This document shows positions 46,033 to 54,587 of a stretch of DNA of 64,000 nt, piece by piece. The stretch is from Woeseia oceani (GTDB taxonomy: Bacteria > Pseudomonadota > Gammaproteobacteria > Steroidobacterales > Woeseiaceae): positions 2,655,001 to 2,719,000 of the forward strand of contig NZ_CP016268.1 of the NCBI RefSeq assembly GCF_001677435.1, read 5' to 3'. Numbering within the stretch: the first letter of the stretch is position 1; every line of letters begins with the position of its first letter. Both the position numbers and the translations under genes were made by a program. The notes under the pieces are model-generated. The model saw only the letters and a list, made by a program, of their open reading frames with translations, was not told the DNA's origin and did not search any database.

Positions 46033-46497
46033 TTAGTTGTTGTCGCATATAAACAGGGAAAGAATATCGGCAATCAATGCCGGCGTCTCGGACCCTTTAA
46101 CTTCTACTGTCATTCGTGTCGTCGTTAACACCTGCCCGGGCTTTTTCTCCCGGACGGCGAGTAGCCGAGCAACACAGCGTATTTCACTGTTCACTTTAAC
46201 AGGTTCAAGAAAACGCACTTTGTCAGTGCCGTAGTTAACGGCCATCTGCACATTGCCAGGTGCAATACCGCACTCGCCGAGGAAGTAGGAAATCAATGAC
46301 AACGTCAGGTAACCATGCGCAATGGTTGTACCGAACGGGGTCAGTGCCGCTTTTTCCGGGTCCACGTGAATGAATTGATGATCAAGAGTGGCGTCAGCGA
46401 ATGCGTTGATTTGTTCTTGATCAATAGTCAACCAATCGGACGGCGGCAGATCCTTGCCAATGTAGCTATCCAGTTCTTCCCGGGAAACCGTCAGCAT
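46033..46497 (-). CDS. MaoC-family (R)-enoyl-CoA hydratase
   Basis: A 154-aa hot-dog-fold hydratase. The hydratase-2 motif is visible: ATLDHQFIHVDPEKAALTPFGTTIAHGYLTLSL (quoted in part), with the catalytic Asp and His, followed by the VNYGTDKVRFLEPVKVNSEI strand region. It hydrates trans-2-enoyl-CoA to (R)-3-hydroxyacyl-CoA. It lies 19 bases upstream of the SDR gene and is probably the first gene of the three-gene operon. A short palindrome sits about 105 bases upstream. Confidence 0.9.
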   Translation of the reverse strand: MLTVSREELDSYIGKDLPPSDWLTIDQEQINAFADATLDHQFIHVDPEKAALTPFGTTIAHGYLTLSLISYFLGECGIAPGNVQMAVNYGTDKVRFLEPVKVNSEIRCVARLLAVREKKPGQVLTTTRMTVEVKGSETPALIADILSLFICDNN

Positions 46498-46600
46498 TTC
46501 GCCTGCTCCTCCAAAAAAAGTAGTGTAACTGATCTGCCCGCCGATCGGAGTTCATCCGCCGCCGTGCTGACACAAGACTGTCATCGCTCTGTAAGGCCTT

Positions 46601-46614
46601 GGTCAATAATGACC
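46601..46614. promoter_or_regulatory. Candidate operator palindrome GGTCAATAATGACC
   Basis: A 14-base inverted repeat (GGTCA, four-base centre, TGACC) sits in the divergent interval between the MaoC-like operon and the LpxH-like gene. A regulator-binding site is possible; no regulator gene is adjacent. Confidence 0.35.
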
Positions 46615-46651
46615 TATACGGTACAGCCCATGCCTAGCGATTTTCCTGACA

Positions 46652-47446
46652 ATGGCACCCGACATGACCTGTAGCCTGCGAACCTTGTGGCTTTCCGACA
46701 TTCACCTGGGTACACCTGCCTGCCGTTCCACGGATCTCGCCAGGTTCCTGCTCAATGTCAGGGCCGAACGGATCTACCTGACCGGTGACATTATCGATCT
46801 GGAGAGACTGAAGCAAAAGCCGGTCTTTCCTGAACACCATTGGCAACTCGTCAGCCAGATACTGCAGCTGGCCCGCAGCGGAACAGAAGTGATCTACATT
46901 CCGGGCAACCATGATTTCCAGGTTCGTGAGCTGGCCGGACAAACAATCTGTGGGGTCCGCATTGCACTGGAAGCAATGCATGTCACCGCAACCAATGAAC
47001 GCCTGCTAACCGTGCACGGTGACTGCCTTGATTCTCAGACCCGTGCGGGCACGAGCCTGGAACAATTTGGTGCAACCGCCTACCGCTGGCTCGTCGATGC
47101 CGATGTAAAGATCAATCAGCTTCGCGGCAAACTGGGCCGCGATTACGCACCTATCGCATCCCGCATCAAATTGCGCCTCAAAGCCGCCAATCAATACATT
47201 GAACGTTTCGAACGCACCGCCGCCCGCTATGCTCGTGGCCGCGGAGCCGACGGCATCGTTTGTGGCCATATCCACAAGCCGGCGTTGCGCATACTCGATG
47301 GGGTCCGCTACGCGAACGATGGTGATTGGGTGGAACACCGTACCGCGATCGCGGAGAACATGAACGGAAAACTGCAATTGCTGAGCTGGCATGCCGGCTC
47401 ATTACACACTTTGGAGACCAACAATGAACAAACGCTGGCTGCCTGA
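46652..47446 (+). CDS. LpxH-like metallophosphoesterase (UDP-2,3-diacylglucosamine diphosphatase-related)
   Basis: A 264-aa calcineurin-like phosphoesterase. The metal-binding motifs occur in order: SDIHLGT, TGDIIDLE, PGNHD, HGDCLD and CGHIHKPAL. This is the pattern of the UDP-2,3-diacylglucosamine pyrophosphatase group (COG2908), though it is not clearly the essential lipid A enzyme LpxH itself, and some relatives act elsewhere. Genes around it (DgkA, PAP2, GT4) concern envelope lipids, consistent with a lipid-linked substrate. The following small gene overlaps its 3' end by 23 bases. Confidence 0.82.
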   Translation: MAPDMTCSLRTLWLSDIHLGTPACRSTDLARFLLNVRAERIYLTGDIIDLERLKQKPVFPEHHWQLVSQILQLARSGTEVIYIPGNHDFQVRELAGQTICGVRIALEAMHVTATNERLLTVHGDCLDSQTRAGTSLEQFGATAYRWLVDADVKINQLRGKLGRDYAPIASRIKLRLKAANQYIERFERTAARYARGRGADGIVCGHIHKPALRILDGVRYANDGDWVEHRTAIAENMNGKLQLLSWHAGSLHTLETNNEQTLAA

Positions 47447-47615
47447 TCCAGTAACGGCGTACCAGACTTCGGGCCTGGATCGAGATGCCCTTGCGGAACA
47501 ACAAGCACAACTGTTATCACGCTGCTGGGATGACAATGCGTCGTTCGACGCAAACCTCGCGCTGATCAGTTACTGGCTCGCCGAATCAGAACACGAACCG
47601 GTTCCCTGCCAGTAG
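47424..47615 (+). CDS. Small hypothetical protein (63 aa)
   Basis: A short acidic protein starting MNKRWLPDPVTAYQTSG and continuing with two helical segments. No domain, signal peptide or membrane segment is recognised. The start is well supported by TTGGAG seven bases upstream, and it overlaps the end of the LpxH-like gene, which suggests translational coupling. It precedes the dgkA gene by 51 bases. Function unknown. Confidence 0.6.
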   Translation: MNKRWLPDPVTAYQTSGLDRDALAEQQAQLLSRCWDDNASFDANLALISYWLAESEHEPVPCQ

Positions 47616-47666
47616 CCGTAGCCTGGTCCCGGGCCATCCGGCCCACACCCACTATTGGAAAAGAGT

Positions 47667-48053
47667 ATGGCCAAACCCGGTTACACCGGCTTACGCCGGA
47701 TTGTGCATGCCGCACATTTCTCGGCGCTCGGTCTGCAACAGGCCTGGCGCCACGAAGCCGCATTTCGTCAGGAACTGGCGCTAACCGCCGTGCTTGGCCC
47801 GACGGCTGTATGGCTGGGCGAGAGTGCGCTGGAAATACTGTTGTTGATCGCGCCGCTCATTCTGCTGCTGATCGTCGAGTTGCTTAACTCGGCAGTAGAA
47901 GCGGTCGTGGACCGCGTTGGCCACGAACATCACGACCTGTCCGGCCGTGCCAAGGACATGGGCTCGGCCGCCGTCCTGTTGAGCGTCGGCTTGCTGATTG
48001 CCGTCTGGTTGACGGTACTGCTGCCCGGTATGCCCGGAAATCCGACGCCTTAG
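47667..48053 (+). CDS. dgkA: Diacylglycerol kinase
   Basis: A 128-aa integral membrane kinase that phosphorylates diacylglycerol to phosphatidic acid, recycling lipid released by glucan or LPS modification. It has the family signature IVELLNSAVEAVVDRVG (with the metal/ATP-binding Glu and Asn), an N-terminal amphipathic helix containing HEAAFRQEL, and three membrane helices. The length is typical. The ATG at 47667 is preceded by GGAAAAGAG. Its stop overlaps the converging PAP2 gene by four bases. Confidence 0.93.
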   Translation: MAKPGYTGLRRIVHAAHFSALGLQQAWRHEAAFRQELALTAVLGPTAVWLGESALEILLLIAPLILLLIVELLNSAVEAVVDRVGHEHHDLSGRAKDMGSAAVLLSVGLLIAVWLTVLLPGMPGNPTP

Positions 48054-48571
48054 AAACTGATCGCAATCAGGGCCAACAGCGCGCCGATTGCCGCTCCGGC
48101 CAGCACGTCGGTCGGGTAGTGCAAGCCAAGAATAATTCTGGAAATGGCCACCAGCAGAGCAAAAGGCACAACCAGAATCGCCATCATTGGTTCGTAGCTG
48201 CAAAACAGGATACTGAAGCTGACGGCGTGCAGGGTATGCCCCGACGGAAAGCTGTAGCGATCAAGCGGTGCCGTGCCGCAAGCGATTCCGGCGTGCGCTA
48301 TGAATGGGCGCTCGCGAACCAATCGATTCTTCAGACCACGGTAAATAACCAGGCCCACTCCGGCTGTCAGCAAGGCCCGGAAAAGAAACACGCTGATATT
48401 CTCCGTTTGCGCCAGGACGAACACGGTTGCCAGTGCAATCCAGAAATAGCCGTCACCCAGCTTGCTGATGACCGCAAAAAAATTCCTGACGGCAGAGTGC
48501 CGGCAAAGACGATTGACTCGCACACACAAATCAATTTCAAACCGATCGATGTTTTGCAGCAACGCTGACAT
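48050..48571 (-). CDS. PAP2-family membrane phosphatase
   Basis: A 173-aa membrane phosphatase with the three PAP2 signature motifs: KNRLVRERPF, YSFPSGHT and SRIILGLHYPTDV. It has about five membrane helices. It probably dephosphorylates a lipid phosphate such as phosphatidylglycerol phosphate, phosphatidic acid or undecaprenyl diphosphate; the exact substrate cannot be read. It faces dgkA tail to tail, so a kinase and a phosphatase acting on lipid phosphates are adjacent. It diverges from the glycosyltransferase gene. Confidence 0.9.
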   Translation of the reverse strand: MSALLQNIDRFEIDLCVRVNRLCRHSAVRNFFAVISKLGDGYFWIALATVFVLAQTENISVFLFRALLTAGVGLVIYRGLKNRLVRERPFIAHAGIACGTAPLDRYSFPSGHTLHAVSFSILFCSYEPMMAILVVPFALLVAISRIILGLHYPTDVLAGAAIGALLALIAISF

Positions 48572-48725
48572 GGTCTGTCCTCATACCAATACAGCGCGCA
48601 GTTTTTCGGTTTTTGGCGACACCGCAATGACGATGTTGTGAAGTATTCATGAACATCAATCAGGTCACGTCGCGTTCATTAACGCGTAACCCGACGGTCA
48701 CAATCGTCACGCAACATGCCGCGTC

Positions 48726-49775
48726 ATGCGTATAGCCATAACAACAGACGCCTGGCAGCCGCAAGTCAACGGCGTAGTCACAACATTGACCCGCACTCGC
48801 GAAGAGCTGATCAAGATGGGGCATGAGGTGCTCATGGTGACACCGGAGGGCCGGCGCACGGTACCGTGCCCCAGCTACCCGGAGATTCGCCTCGCCCTGT
48901 TCCCGCGGCGCAGCGTTACGCGTGAATTACGTGCCTTTGCACCGGACTGCATACATATCGCGACCGAAGGCCCTCTCGGCATGGCGGCACGGCGATACTG
49001 TTTGTCGAACGAGTTGCCCTACACCAGCTCCTATCACACGCAGTTTCCTGAATACGTGCGTGCACGCGTACCCATACCCGTTAGCTGGACCTATGCCTGG
49101 CTACGCCGCCATCACCGCCACTCGCAGGCGATACTGGTACCCACAGAGGCCGTGCAAACGCAGCTGTTGCGGCGCGGCTTTCAGCGCGTGCACGTCTGGT
49201 CACGCGGGGTCGACACCGACGTATTCAAGCCCGATGTAGCGCACGATTTCGCGCTCCCCCGGCCAATCTGGATTAATGTCGGCCGGGTATCGGTGGAAAA
49301 GAACATCGAAGCCTTTCTCAACCTGAAACTGCCGGGCAGCAAAGTCATCGTTGGCGACGGTCCCGACAAAAAGCGGCTTGAGGCCCTGTATCCGGACTGT
49401 CATTTTGCCGGCTATCGCTTCGGTGACGAACTCGCAGCGTACCTCGCCGGTGCCGATGTCTTCGTGTTTCCCAGCCGGACCGACACGTTCGGCCTCGTGA
49501 TGCTGGAAGCCATGGCTTGCGGACTGCCGGTAGCCGCCTTCCCGGTTACCGGCCCGGTAGACGTGGTCGACGACGGCGTGACGGGAGTGTTGAACGAAGA
49601 CCTCGCTCACGCCAGCGAACAGGCACTGACACTGGACAGCGCCGCGTGTTTGCGACAGGCACGCGCAAAAAGCTGGCAAGCCGCAACGCTTCAATTCGCC
49701 GAGCGCCTGGCGCCGTGTACCGATGCAGCAACCGCCGGCTCAATCGACGGTACGTACTCGCGAAACCGCGTCTAG
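48726..49775 (+). CDS. GT4-family glycosyltransferase
   Basis: A 349-aa GT-B glycosyltransferase. The N-terminal domain begins RIAITTDAWQPQVNGVVTTL (the acceptor-side motif of lipid-linked GT4 enzymes), with FPEYVRARVP and a WSRGVDTDVFKP linker. The C-terminal domain has NVGRVSVEKNIEAFL and the nucleotide-sugar motif FPSRTDTFGLVMLEAMACGLPVAA (in part). It resembles glycosyltransferases that act on diacylglycerol or phosphatidylinositol, which fits the neighbouring lipid enzymes; the sugar and acceptor are unproven. Its 3' end overlaps the converging glpK gene by 36 bases. Confidence 0.88.
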   Translation: MRIAITTDAWQPQVNGVVTTLTRTREELIKMGHEVLMVTPEGRRTVPCPSYPEIRLALFPRRSVTRELRAFAPDCIHIATEGPLGMAARRYCLSNELPYTSSYHTQFPEYVRARVPIPVSWTYAWLRRHHRHSQAILVPTEAVQTQLLRRGFQRVHVWSRGVDTDVFKPDVAHDFALPRPIWINVGRVSVEKNIEAFLNLKLPGSKVIVGDGPDKKRLEALYPDCHFAGYRFGDELAAYLAGADVFVFPSRTDTFGLVMLEAMACGLPVAAFPVTGPVDVVDDGVTGVLNEDLAHASEQALTLDSAACLRQARAKSWQAATLQFAERLAPCTDAATAGSIDGTYSRNRV

Positions 49776-51224
49776 CCAGCCGGCATACAACTGGTCGCGC
49801 TGTTGTTCGTCCATTCGGGCAGAGAACAACGCATCGCTTTTCCACAATGCCGCGACCTCGTCCAACGACGAGTACAGTCCACAGGACAAGCCCGCAAGCA
49901 AAGCCGCACCGAGCACCGTGGACTCAACGTTTTGCGGCCTTTCCACATTGATGCCGATTACGTCGGCAAGAAATTGCAGAAACCAGTTGTTCGCCGCCAT
50001 CCCGCCATCCACGCGTATGACCGCCGGATCGATCCCGTCCTCAGCCATTGCCCGCATCAGGTCCCGGGTCTGGTAGGCAACAGCCTGCACCGTTGCCGTC
50101 ACAATGTCGTCTCTTGTAATGCCCCGTGACAAACCAAGGATGGCACCGCGCGCGTCGGCGTCCCAGTACGGTGCACCGAGACCGACGAAGGCCGGTACAA
50201 CATGCACGCTTTCAACAATACCGCAACGGTTTGCGATAGCTTCGCTGTCGGCGGCGGAGTCGATGATGCCCAGTTCGTCCCGCAGCCATTGCATGGCGGA
50301 ACCGGCAACGAAAATACTGCCTTCAAGCGCGTAGGTTACTTTGCCCTGCAAGCGCCACGCGACCGTCGTCAGCAGGCGGTTTTGCGAGGCGAGTGCTTTA
50401 TCACCCGTGTTGGTAATAACGAAACAACCGGTGCCATAGGTACTCTTGACCATGCCGTCGGTGAAGCCCGCCTGGCCAACCAATGCGGCCTGTTGATCAC
50501 CCGCCATTGCCCGCACCGGCACTTGCATGCCGAATGCCGCTGCATCCGTCATTCCGAAATCGGCGGCGCAGTCTTTGACCTCCGGCAACAATGAGGCCGG
50601 AATCCGCAGCAGTTTGAGCAAGTCGGCGTCCCACTGCTGGGTATGAATATTGAACAGCAAAGTCCGTGATGCGTTGCTCGCATCCGTTGCGTGAACCCGA
50701 CCGTTGGTCAGTCGCCAAAGCAAGAAACAGTCAATGGTGCCGAACGCGAGCTTTCCCGCCTCCGCTTGCTGGCGTGCGCCGGGGACATTGTCGAGTATCC
50801 ACGTGAGCTTGGTACCAGAGAAGTACGGATCGAGACGCAAACCTGTCTTCTCGATCACCATCGGCTCCACACCGTCCTTGCGCATGGCAGCACATTGCGC
50901 GGCCGTGCGCCGGTCCTGCCAGACTATCGCCTTGTACACCGGCTTGCCCGAATCCCGATCCCAGACAATCGTGGTTTCGCGTTGATTGGTAATGCCCAGT
51001 GCGGCGATGTCCGCTGCTTCCAGGCCGCTCCCGGCCAGCGCGTCACGCGACACCTCGCGTACCGATTGCCAGATTTCCTCGGCGTCGTGTTCAACCCAAC
51101 CGGACTGCGGGTAGTACTGTCGAAATTCTTTTTGTGCGCTGCTGAGTACCTGCGCCTGACTATCAAAGACAACCGTACGGCTGCTGCTGGTTCCCTGATC
51201 GATCGCGAGCAGGTAGTCAGCCAT
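49740..51224 (-). CDS. glpK: Glycerol kinase
   Basis: A 494-aa FGGY kinase that phosphorylates glycerol to sn-glycerol 3-phosphate. Full-length family match: LLAIDQGTSSSRTVVFD, GWVEHDAEEIWQSV, ITNQRETTIVWDRDSGKPVY, KSTYGTGCFV and VDGGMAANNWFLQFLAD. The length is normal. Its start overlaps the thioesterase stop by eight bases, so it is probably co-transcribed with the acetoacetyl-CoA synthetase gene upstream. The oxidising partner glpD is elsewhere in the window. Confidence 0.96.
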   Translation of the reverse strand: MADYLLAIDQGTSSSRTVVFDSQAQVLSSAQKEFRQYYPQSGWVEHDAEEIWQSVREVSRDALAGSGLEAADIAALGITNQRETTIVWDRDSGKPVYKAIVWQDRRTAAQCAAMRKDGVEPMVIEKTGLRLDPYFSGTKLTWILDNVPGARQQAEAGKLAFGTIDCFLLWRLTNGRVHATDASNASRTLLFNIHTQQWDADLLKLLRIPASLLPEVKDCAADFGMTDAAAFGMQVPVRAMAGDQQAALVGQAGFTDGMVKSTYGTGCFVITNTGDKALASQNRLLTTVAWRLQGKVTYALEGSIFVAGSAMQWLRDELGIIDSAADSEAIANRCGIVESVHVVPAFVGLGAPYWDADARGAILGLSRGITRDDIVTATVQAVAYQTRDLMRAMAEDGIDPAVIRVDGGMAANNWFLQFLADVIGINVERPQNVESTVLGAALLAGLSCGLYSSLDEVAALWKSDALFSARMDEQQRDQLYAGWLDAVSRVRTVD

Positions 51225-51738
51225 TGATCAGTTCCCGGTTGGCGAACAACGGTCGCTTGACCTGCATTTTCTTGCCCGCCTCGGCAGGCAATGGCAGGTC
51301 GCCCTGCTCGGTCACGAGTGCTGCCAGTTCCCGTAACGTCTGTTCCGGCCAGGGACTGACGCGGCGCGTATCCAGGTTCACGTGCAGATTCATCCATTCG
51401 CCGGTTGCGGCAAGAAAGCCTTCGTCGGCGTGATACATCCGCTGCAGTTGATGAATTCGTTTCTCGTCGTAGGCCAGCAACTGGCTGGTTACAACGTAGG
51501 GCTCACCCTCTTTCAGCTCACGTTGCCAGGTGACGTGGTTTTCTACCGCGAACGTCGAACCACGGGTCGTTGCAATGTACTCGTCGGTTATGCCCAGCCG
51601 GGCCCAGAGGTCATCGACTGCCCTGTCAAAGATCAGAACGTAGTATGCAACGTTCATATGACCGTTCACATCTATCCAGTCAGGAATAACCACGCCCTCC
51701 GACACTGTCACGCCTGTCCGCTTGTCCGTCATCATCAA
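51217..51738 (-). CDS. Hot-dog-fold acyl-CoA thioesterase
   Basis: A 173-aa protein of the 4HBT/YbgC-like thioesterase superfamily: DWIDVNGHMNVAYYVLIFDRAVDDL contains the conserved Asp and Asn-Gly-His-Met segment, followed by beta strands HVTWQRELKEGEPYVV and IHQLQRMYHADEG. Relatives in carnitine catabolism hydrolyse betainyl-CoA, but the substrate cannot be assigned here. It overlaps the acetoacetyl-CoA synthetase gene by four bases (ATGA) and glpK by eight. Confidence 0.8.
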   Translation of the reverse strand: MMMTDKRTGVTVSEGVVIPDWIDVNGHMNVAYYVLIFDRAVDDLWARLGITDEYIATTRGSTFAVENHVTWQRELKEGEPYVVTSQLLAYDEKRIHQLQRMYHADEGFLAATGEWMNLHVNLDTRRVSPWPEQTLRELAALVTEQGDLPLPAEAGKKMQVKRPLFANRELING

Positions 51739-53654
51739 TCCTTCAGTTCAGCAAGATCGCGAAAATGTTCCAGCGCTTCCGGGTTCGCCAGCGCATCGGT
51801 ATTGCGCACCGGCTTGTTGTGCACAACCGAGCGCACGGCGAGTTCGACGATCTTGCCGCTGATCGTGCGCGGAATTGCCGGTACCGCGATGATCTTGGCC
51901 GGCACGTGACGCGGTGTTGTGTTGGCGCGAATGACCTTGCGGATTTTCTGCTGCAGATCATCGGTCAACGTTACACCGGCACGCAACACAACAAAGAGCA
52001 CTACCCGCACGTCGTCGTCCCAGTCCTGCCCGATCGCTATGCACTCGAGGATTTCATCGAGCTTCTCAACCTGTCGATAGATTTCCGCAGTTCCTATGCG
52101 TACGCCACCCGGGTTCAACACCGCATCCGAACGACCGTGGATGACGACGCCACCCTCTGTAGTCATCTCCGCAAAGTCACCTTGTGCCCAGATGCCCGGG
52201 AAACGATCGAAGTACGCGGCCCGGTAACGCGAGCCATCGGTATCGTTCCAGAATCCGACCGGCATCGACGGGAACGCCTGTTTGCAGACCAGCTCACCAT
52301 TCTGTTCGCGTATGGACTGGCCGTTGTCGTCGAATATATCCACGTCCATACCCAGACCGACGCACTGAATTTCACCGCGGCGCACGGGTAACACGGGGTT
52401 GCCAAGCACGAAGCAGCTGATGATGTCAGTACCGCCCGCAATGGACGACAGTTGCACGTCAGCGCTAACGGCGTTGTAGACATAGTCGAAACTGGCGGGG
52501 GCCAACGGTGAGCCCGTCGACAGCACGCTGCGCACATGCTGCAGATCAAACTCTGTGCCTGGCAATACTCCCGCCTTTTCCTGGGCCGCCAGGTATTTTG
52601 CGCTGGTGCCAAAGACCGTAACCTTTTCGTCGGCCACGATTTGCCAGAGTATGCGGCCATCGTTGGCGAACGGTGCGCCATCGAACAAAACCAGAGTAGC
52701 GCCGGTTGCGAGTCCGCTCGCCAACCAGTTCCACATCATCCAGCCACAAGTCGTGAAGTAGAACAGCCGGTCGCTGGCATCAAGATCGCCATGCAGCACG
52801 TGTTCTTTCAGATGTTGCAACAAGGTTCCGCCGTGGCCGTGCACGATGCACTTTGGGGCACCTGTCGTGCCCGACGAGTACATGATGAATAACGGATGAT
52901 CGAACGGCAGCGGCACGAATTCCAGCGGTTCGGAGCGTGCCGTAAAATCGTCCCAATGACGGAGCGCCGGATGATCACCCAGCTGCCAGTCGCGCTCTGT
53001 AAACGAAATGACGACAGCAACTTCGATACTGTCGACACGATCCAGAACCTGCTGGACAGTCGCGAGCGAATCGAACGTCTTGCCGTTATAAACATAACCG
53101 TCGGCACAGAACAGCACTTTTGGCGCAATCTGCCCGAAACGATCGACTACGCCGTTCGCGCCAAAATCCGGGGAACACGAAGACCAGATTGCGCCCATGC
53201 TGCTGGCGGCCAGCATGGCAATAATGGCTTCCGGGCAGTTCGGCAAATAACCCGCGACACGATCGCCTCGCGTAACCCCAGCATCTTTAAGGCCGGTCGC
53301 CACGGCCGCCACTCGGGCGCGCAATTCGTCAAAGCTGATCTCCTGCCGTTCGCCCAGCTCACCGCGGAATATCAGTGCGGGTTGATAGCCGCTGTGGCGC
53401 AACAAGTGCTCCGCGTAGTTGAGCGTCGCGCCCGGAAACCAACGTGCCGATAACATGTCGCCGTTCTGTTCGAGGGTCTGGTCGGCAACGTCGTGGAAAA
53501 TGACATTGCTGTAGCTGGCCAGGGACTCCCAGAAGGCGGCCGGATCGCGTACTGACCACGCATGCAATGCCTGATAGTCGCTGCATGCGTGCTGCTGCAT
53601 GAATTGCCGCATGGCACTTGCCGAATCCCGCGGTTCCCACAATACGCCCCTCAT
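51735..53654 (-). CDS. Acetoacetyl-CoA synthetase
   Basis: A 639-aa adenylate-forming ligase that activates acetoacetate (or a similar short acid) to its CoA ester. It has the N-terminal acetyl-CoA synthetase-like domain (NVIFHDVADQTLEQNGDM, ARWFPGATLNYAEHLL), the AMP-binding P-loop FIMYSSGTTGAPKCIVHGHGG, the TTCGWMMWNWL segment and the C-terminal GRSDAVLNPGGVRIGTAEIYR and RTISGKIVE with the catalytic Lys. The start at 53654 has a strong GGAGG upstream; an earlier ATG adds 22 unsupported residues. It heads the AACS-thioesterase-glpK set. Confidence 0.92.
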   Translation of the reverse strand: MRGVLWEPRDSASAMRQFMQQHACSDYQALHAWSVRDPAAFWESLASYSNVIFHDVADQTLEQNGDMLSARWFPGATLNYAEHLLRHSGYQPALIFRGELGERQEISFDELRARVAAVATGLKDAGVTRGDRVAGYLPNCPEAIIAMLAASSMGAIWSSCSPDFGANGVVDRFGQIAPKVLFCADGYVYNGKTFDSLATVQQVLDRVDSIEVAVVISFTERDWQLGDHPALRHWDDFTARSEPLEFVPLPFDHPLFIMYSSGTTGAPKCIVHGHGGTLLQHLKEHVLHGDLDASDRLFYFTTCGWMMWNWLASGLATGATLVLFDGAPFANDGRILWQIVADEKVTVFGTSAKYLAAQEKAGVLPGTEFDLQHVRSVLSTGSPLAPASFDYVYNAVSADVQLSSIAGGTDIISCFVLGNPVLPVRRGEIQCVGLGMDVDIFDDNGQSIREQNGELVCKQAFPSMPVGFWNDTDGSRYRAAYFDRFPGIWAQGDFAEMTTEGGVVIHGRSDAVLNPGGVRIGTAEIYRQVEKLDEILECIAIGQDWDDDVRVVLFVVLRAGVTLTDDLQQKIRKVIRANTTPRHVPAKIIAVPAIPRTISGKIVELAVRSVVHNKPVRNTDALANPEALEHFRDLAELKD

Positions 53655-53930
53655 ACTTCCCTCCGACCAGCTTCTCGAGGGGCGCATTATGCATTGGCGG
53701 CCCGCATTATTCATGCGCACCGGTACGGCTGGTGACTGCCGGGCTTGAAATCCGACACTCGTGACATCACCTGTAGCGATACCGGCAAGATCCTGCCCGG
53801 ACGGCTTACATCACCTTGGTTAAAGCCGGCGATGTGCAAACAACGGAACAGGCACTCGTCCGTCAGGTGGTGCATGCGCCAGCGGTACGGTAGCCTGCGG
53901 GTCCTGCGCCCGCCCTTTCAAGGAAGCGTT

Positions 53931-54512
53931 TTGATTATCTATATTGCTGTATTCCTGCTGTTGACCGCCGTTGCGGCAGGCTGGTTCTTGCACATCAACC
54001 TGCGGGGCAAGCCAGCGCCAGTCGCATTGCAACCCGGTCAATCGTTGCCGGCATTCAGCGCCGTTGACGAGAACGACCAAGCGGTCAGCACAGCCGCTCT
54101 TGTGGGGAAACCCGCGGTAATCCTGTTTGTACGTGGCAACTGGTGCCCGTTTTGCACGCGCCAGGTTGAAGGTCTCACGGCGTACTACAAGCAAATCACC
54201 GAGCTCGACGCGCGATTGATTTTCGTTACGCCAAAGCCATTGAGCACGACCCGCCACGTTGCCGACATGTTCGGTGTGCAGTTTGATTTCTGGCTGGATC
54301 CGGAACTCAAGGTCGCCCGGCAACTCGGTCTCGTGCACACGGCTGGCGTGCCGGGCAAGCACCGGCAGCAATACGGTACAGATACGGTTTGGCCAACGGC
54401 ACTGGTCGTCAAAGCGGATGGGGTGATCAGTTACGTAACGCAATCACGGCACATTACCGACCGACCCGACCCGAAAAACCTGTTGCAGGAACTCCAGCAA
54501 GCCATCAGTTGA
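53931..54512 (+). CDS. Membrane-anchored peroxiredoxin/thioredoxin-like protein
   Basis: A 193-aa protein. One N-terminal membrane helix (IIYIAVFLLLTAVAAGWFL) anchors a thioredoxin-fold domain of the AhpC/TSA-redoxin type in the periplasm. It has a CxxC active site in RGNWCPFCTRQVEGL and the later cis-proline-like region in TDTVWPTALVV. It may reduce disulfides or peroxides. The start is TTG at 53931 with AAGGAA just upstream; longer frames add a sequence without coding character. It converges on the leucine-dehydrogenase-like gene. Confidence 0.8.
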   Translation: MIIYIAVFLLLTAVAAGWFLHINLRGKPAPVALQPGQSLPAFSAVDENDQAVSTAALVGKPAVILFVRGNWCPFCTRQVEGLTAYYKQITELDARLIFVTPKPLSTTRHVADMFGVQFDFWLDPELKVARQLGLVHTAGVPGKHRQQYGTDTVWPTALVVKADGVISYVTQSRHITDRPDPKNLLQELQQAIS

Positions 54513-54537
54513 TCGGCACGATTTTCGCGGGTCATCG

Positions 54538-54558
54538 CGCGCGCTTGAATTGCGCGCG
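54538..54558. terminator. Weak hairpin between converging genes
   Basis: A 7-bp CG-only stem (54538-54544 with 54552-54558) around a seven-base TTGAATT loop lies between the peroxiredoxin-like and leucine-dehydrogenase-like genes. No T-run follows on either strand, so a terminator role is uncertain. Confidence 0.3.
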
Positions 54559-54587
54559 GCTGTTGCAACAACGGATACCCTGGGACG

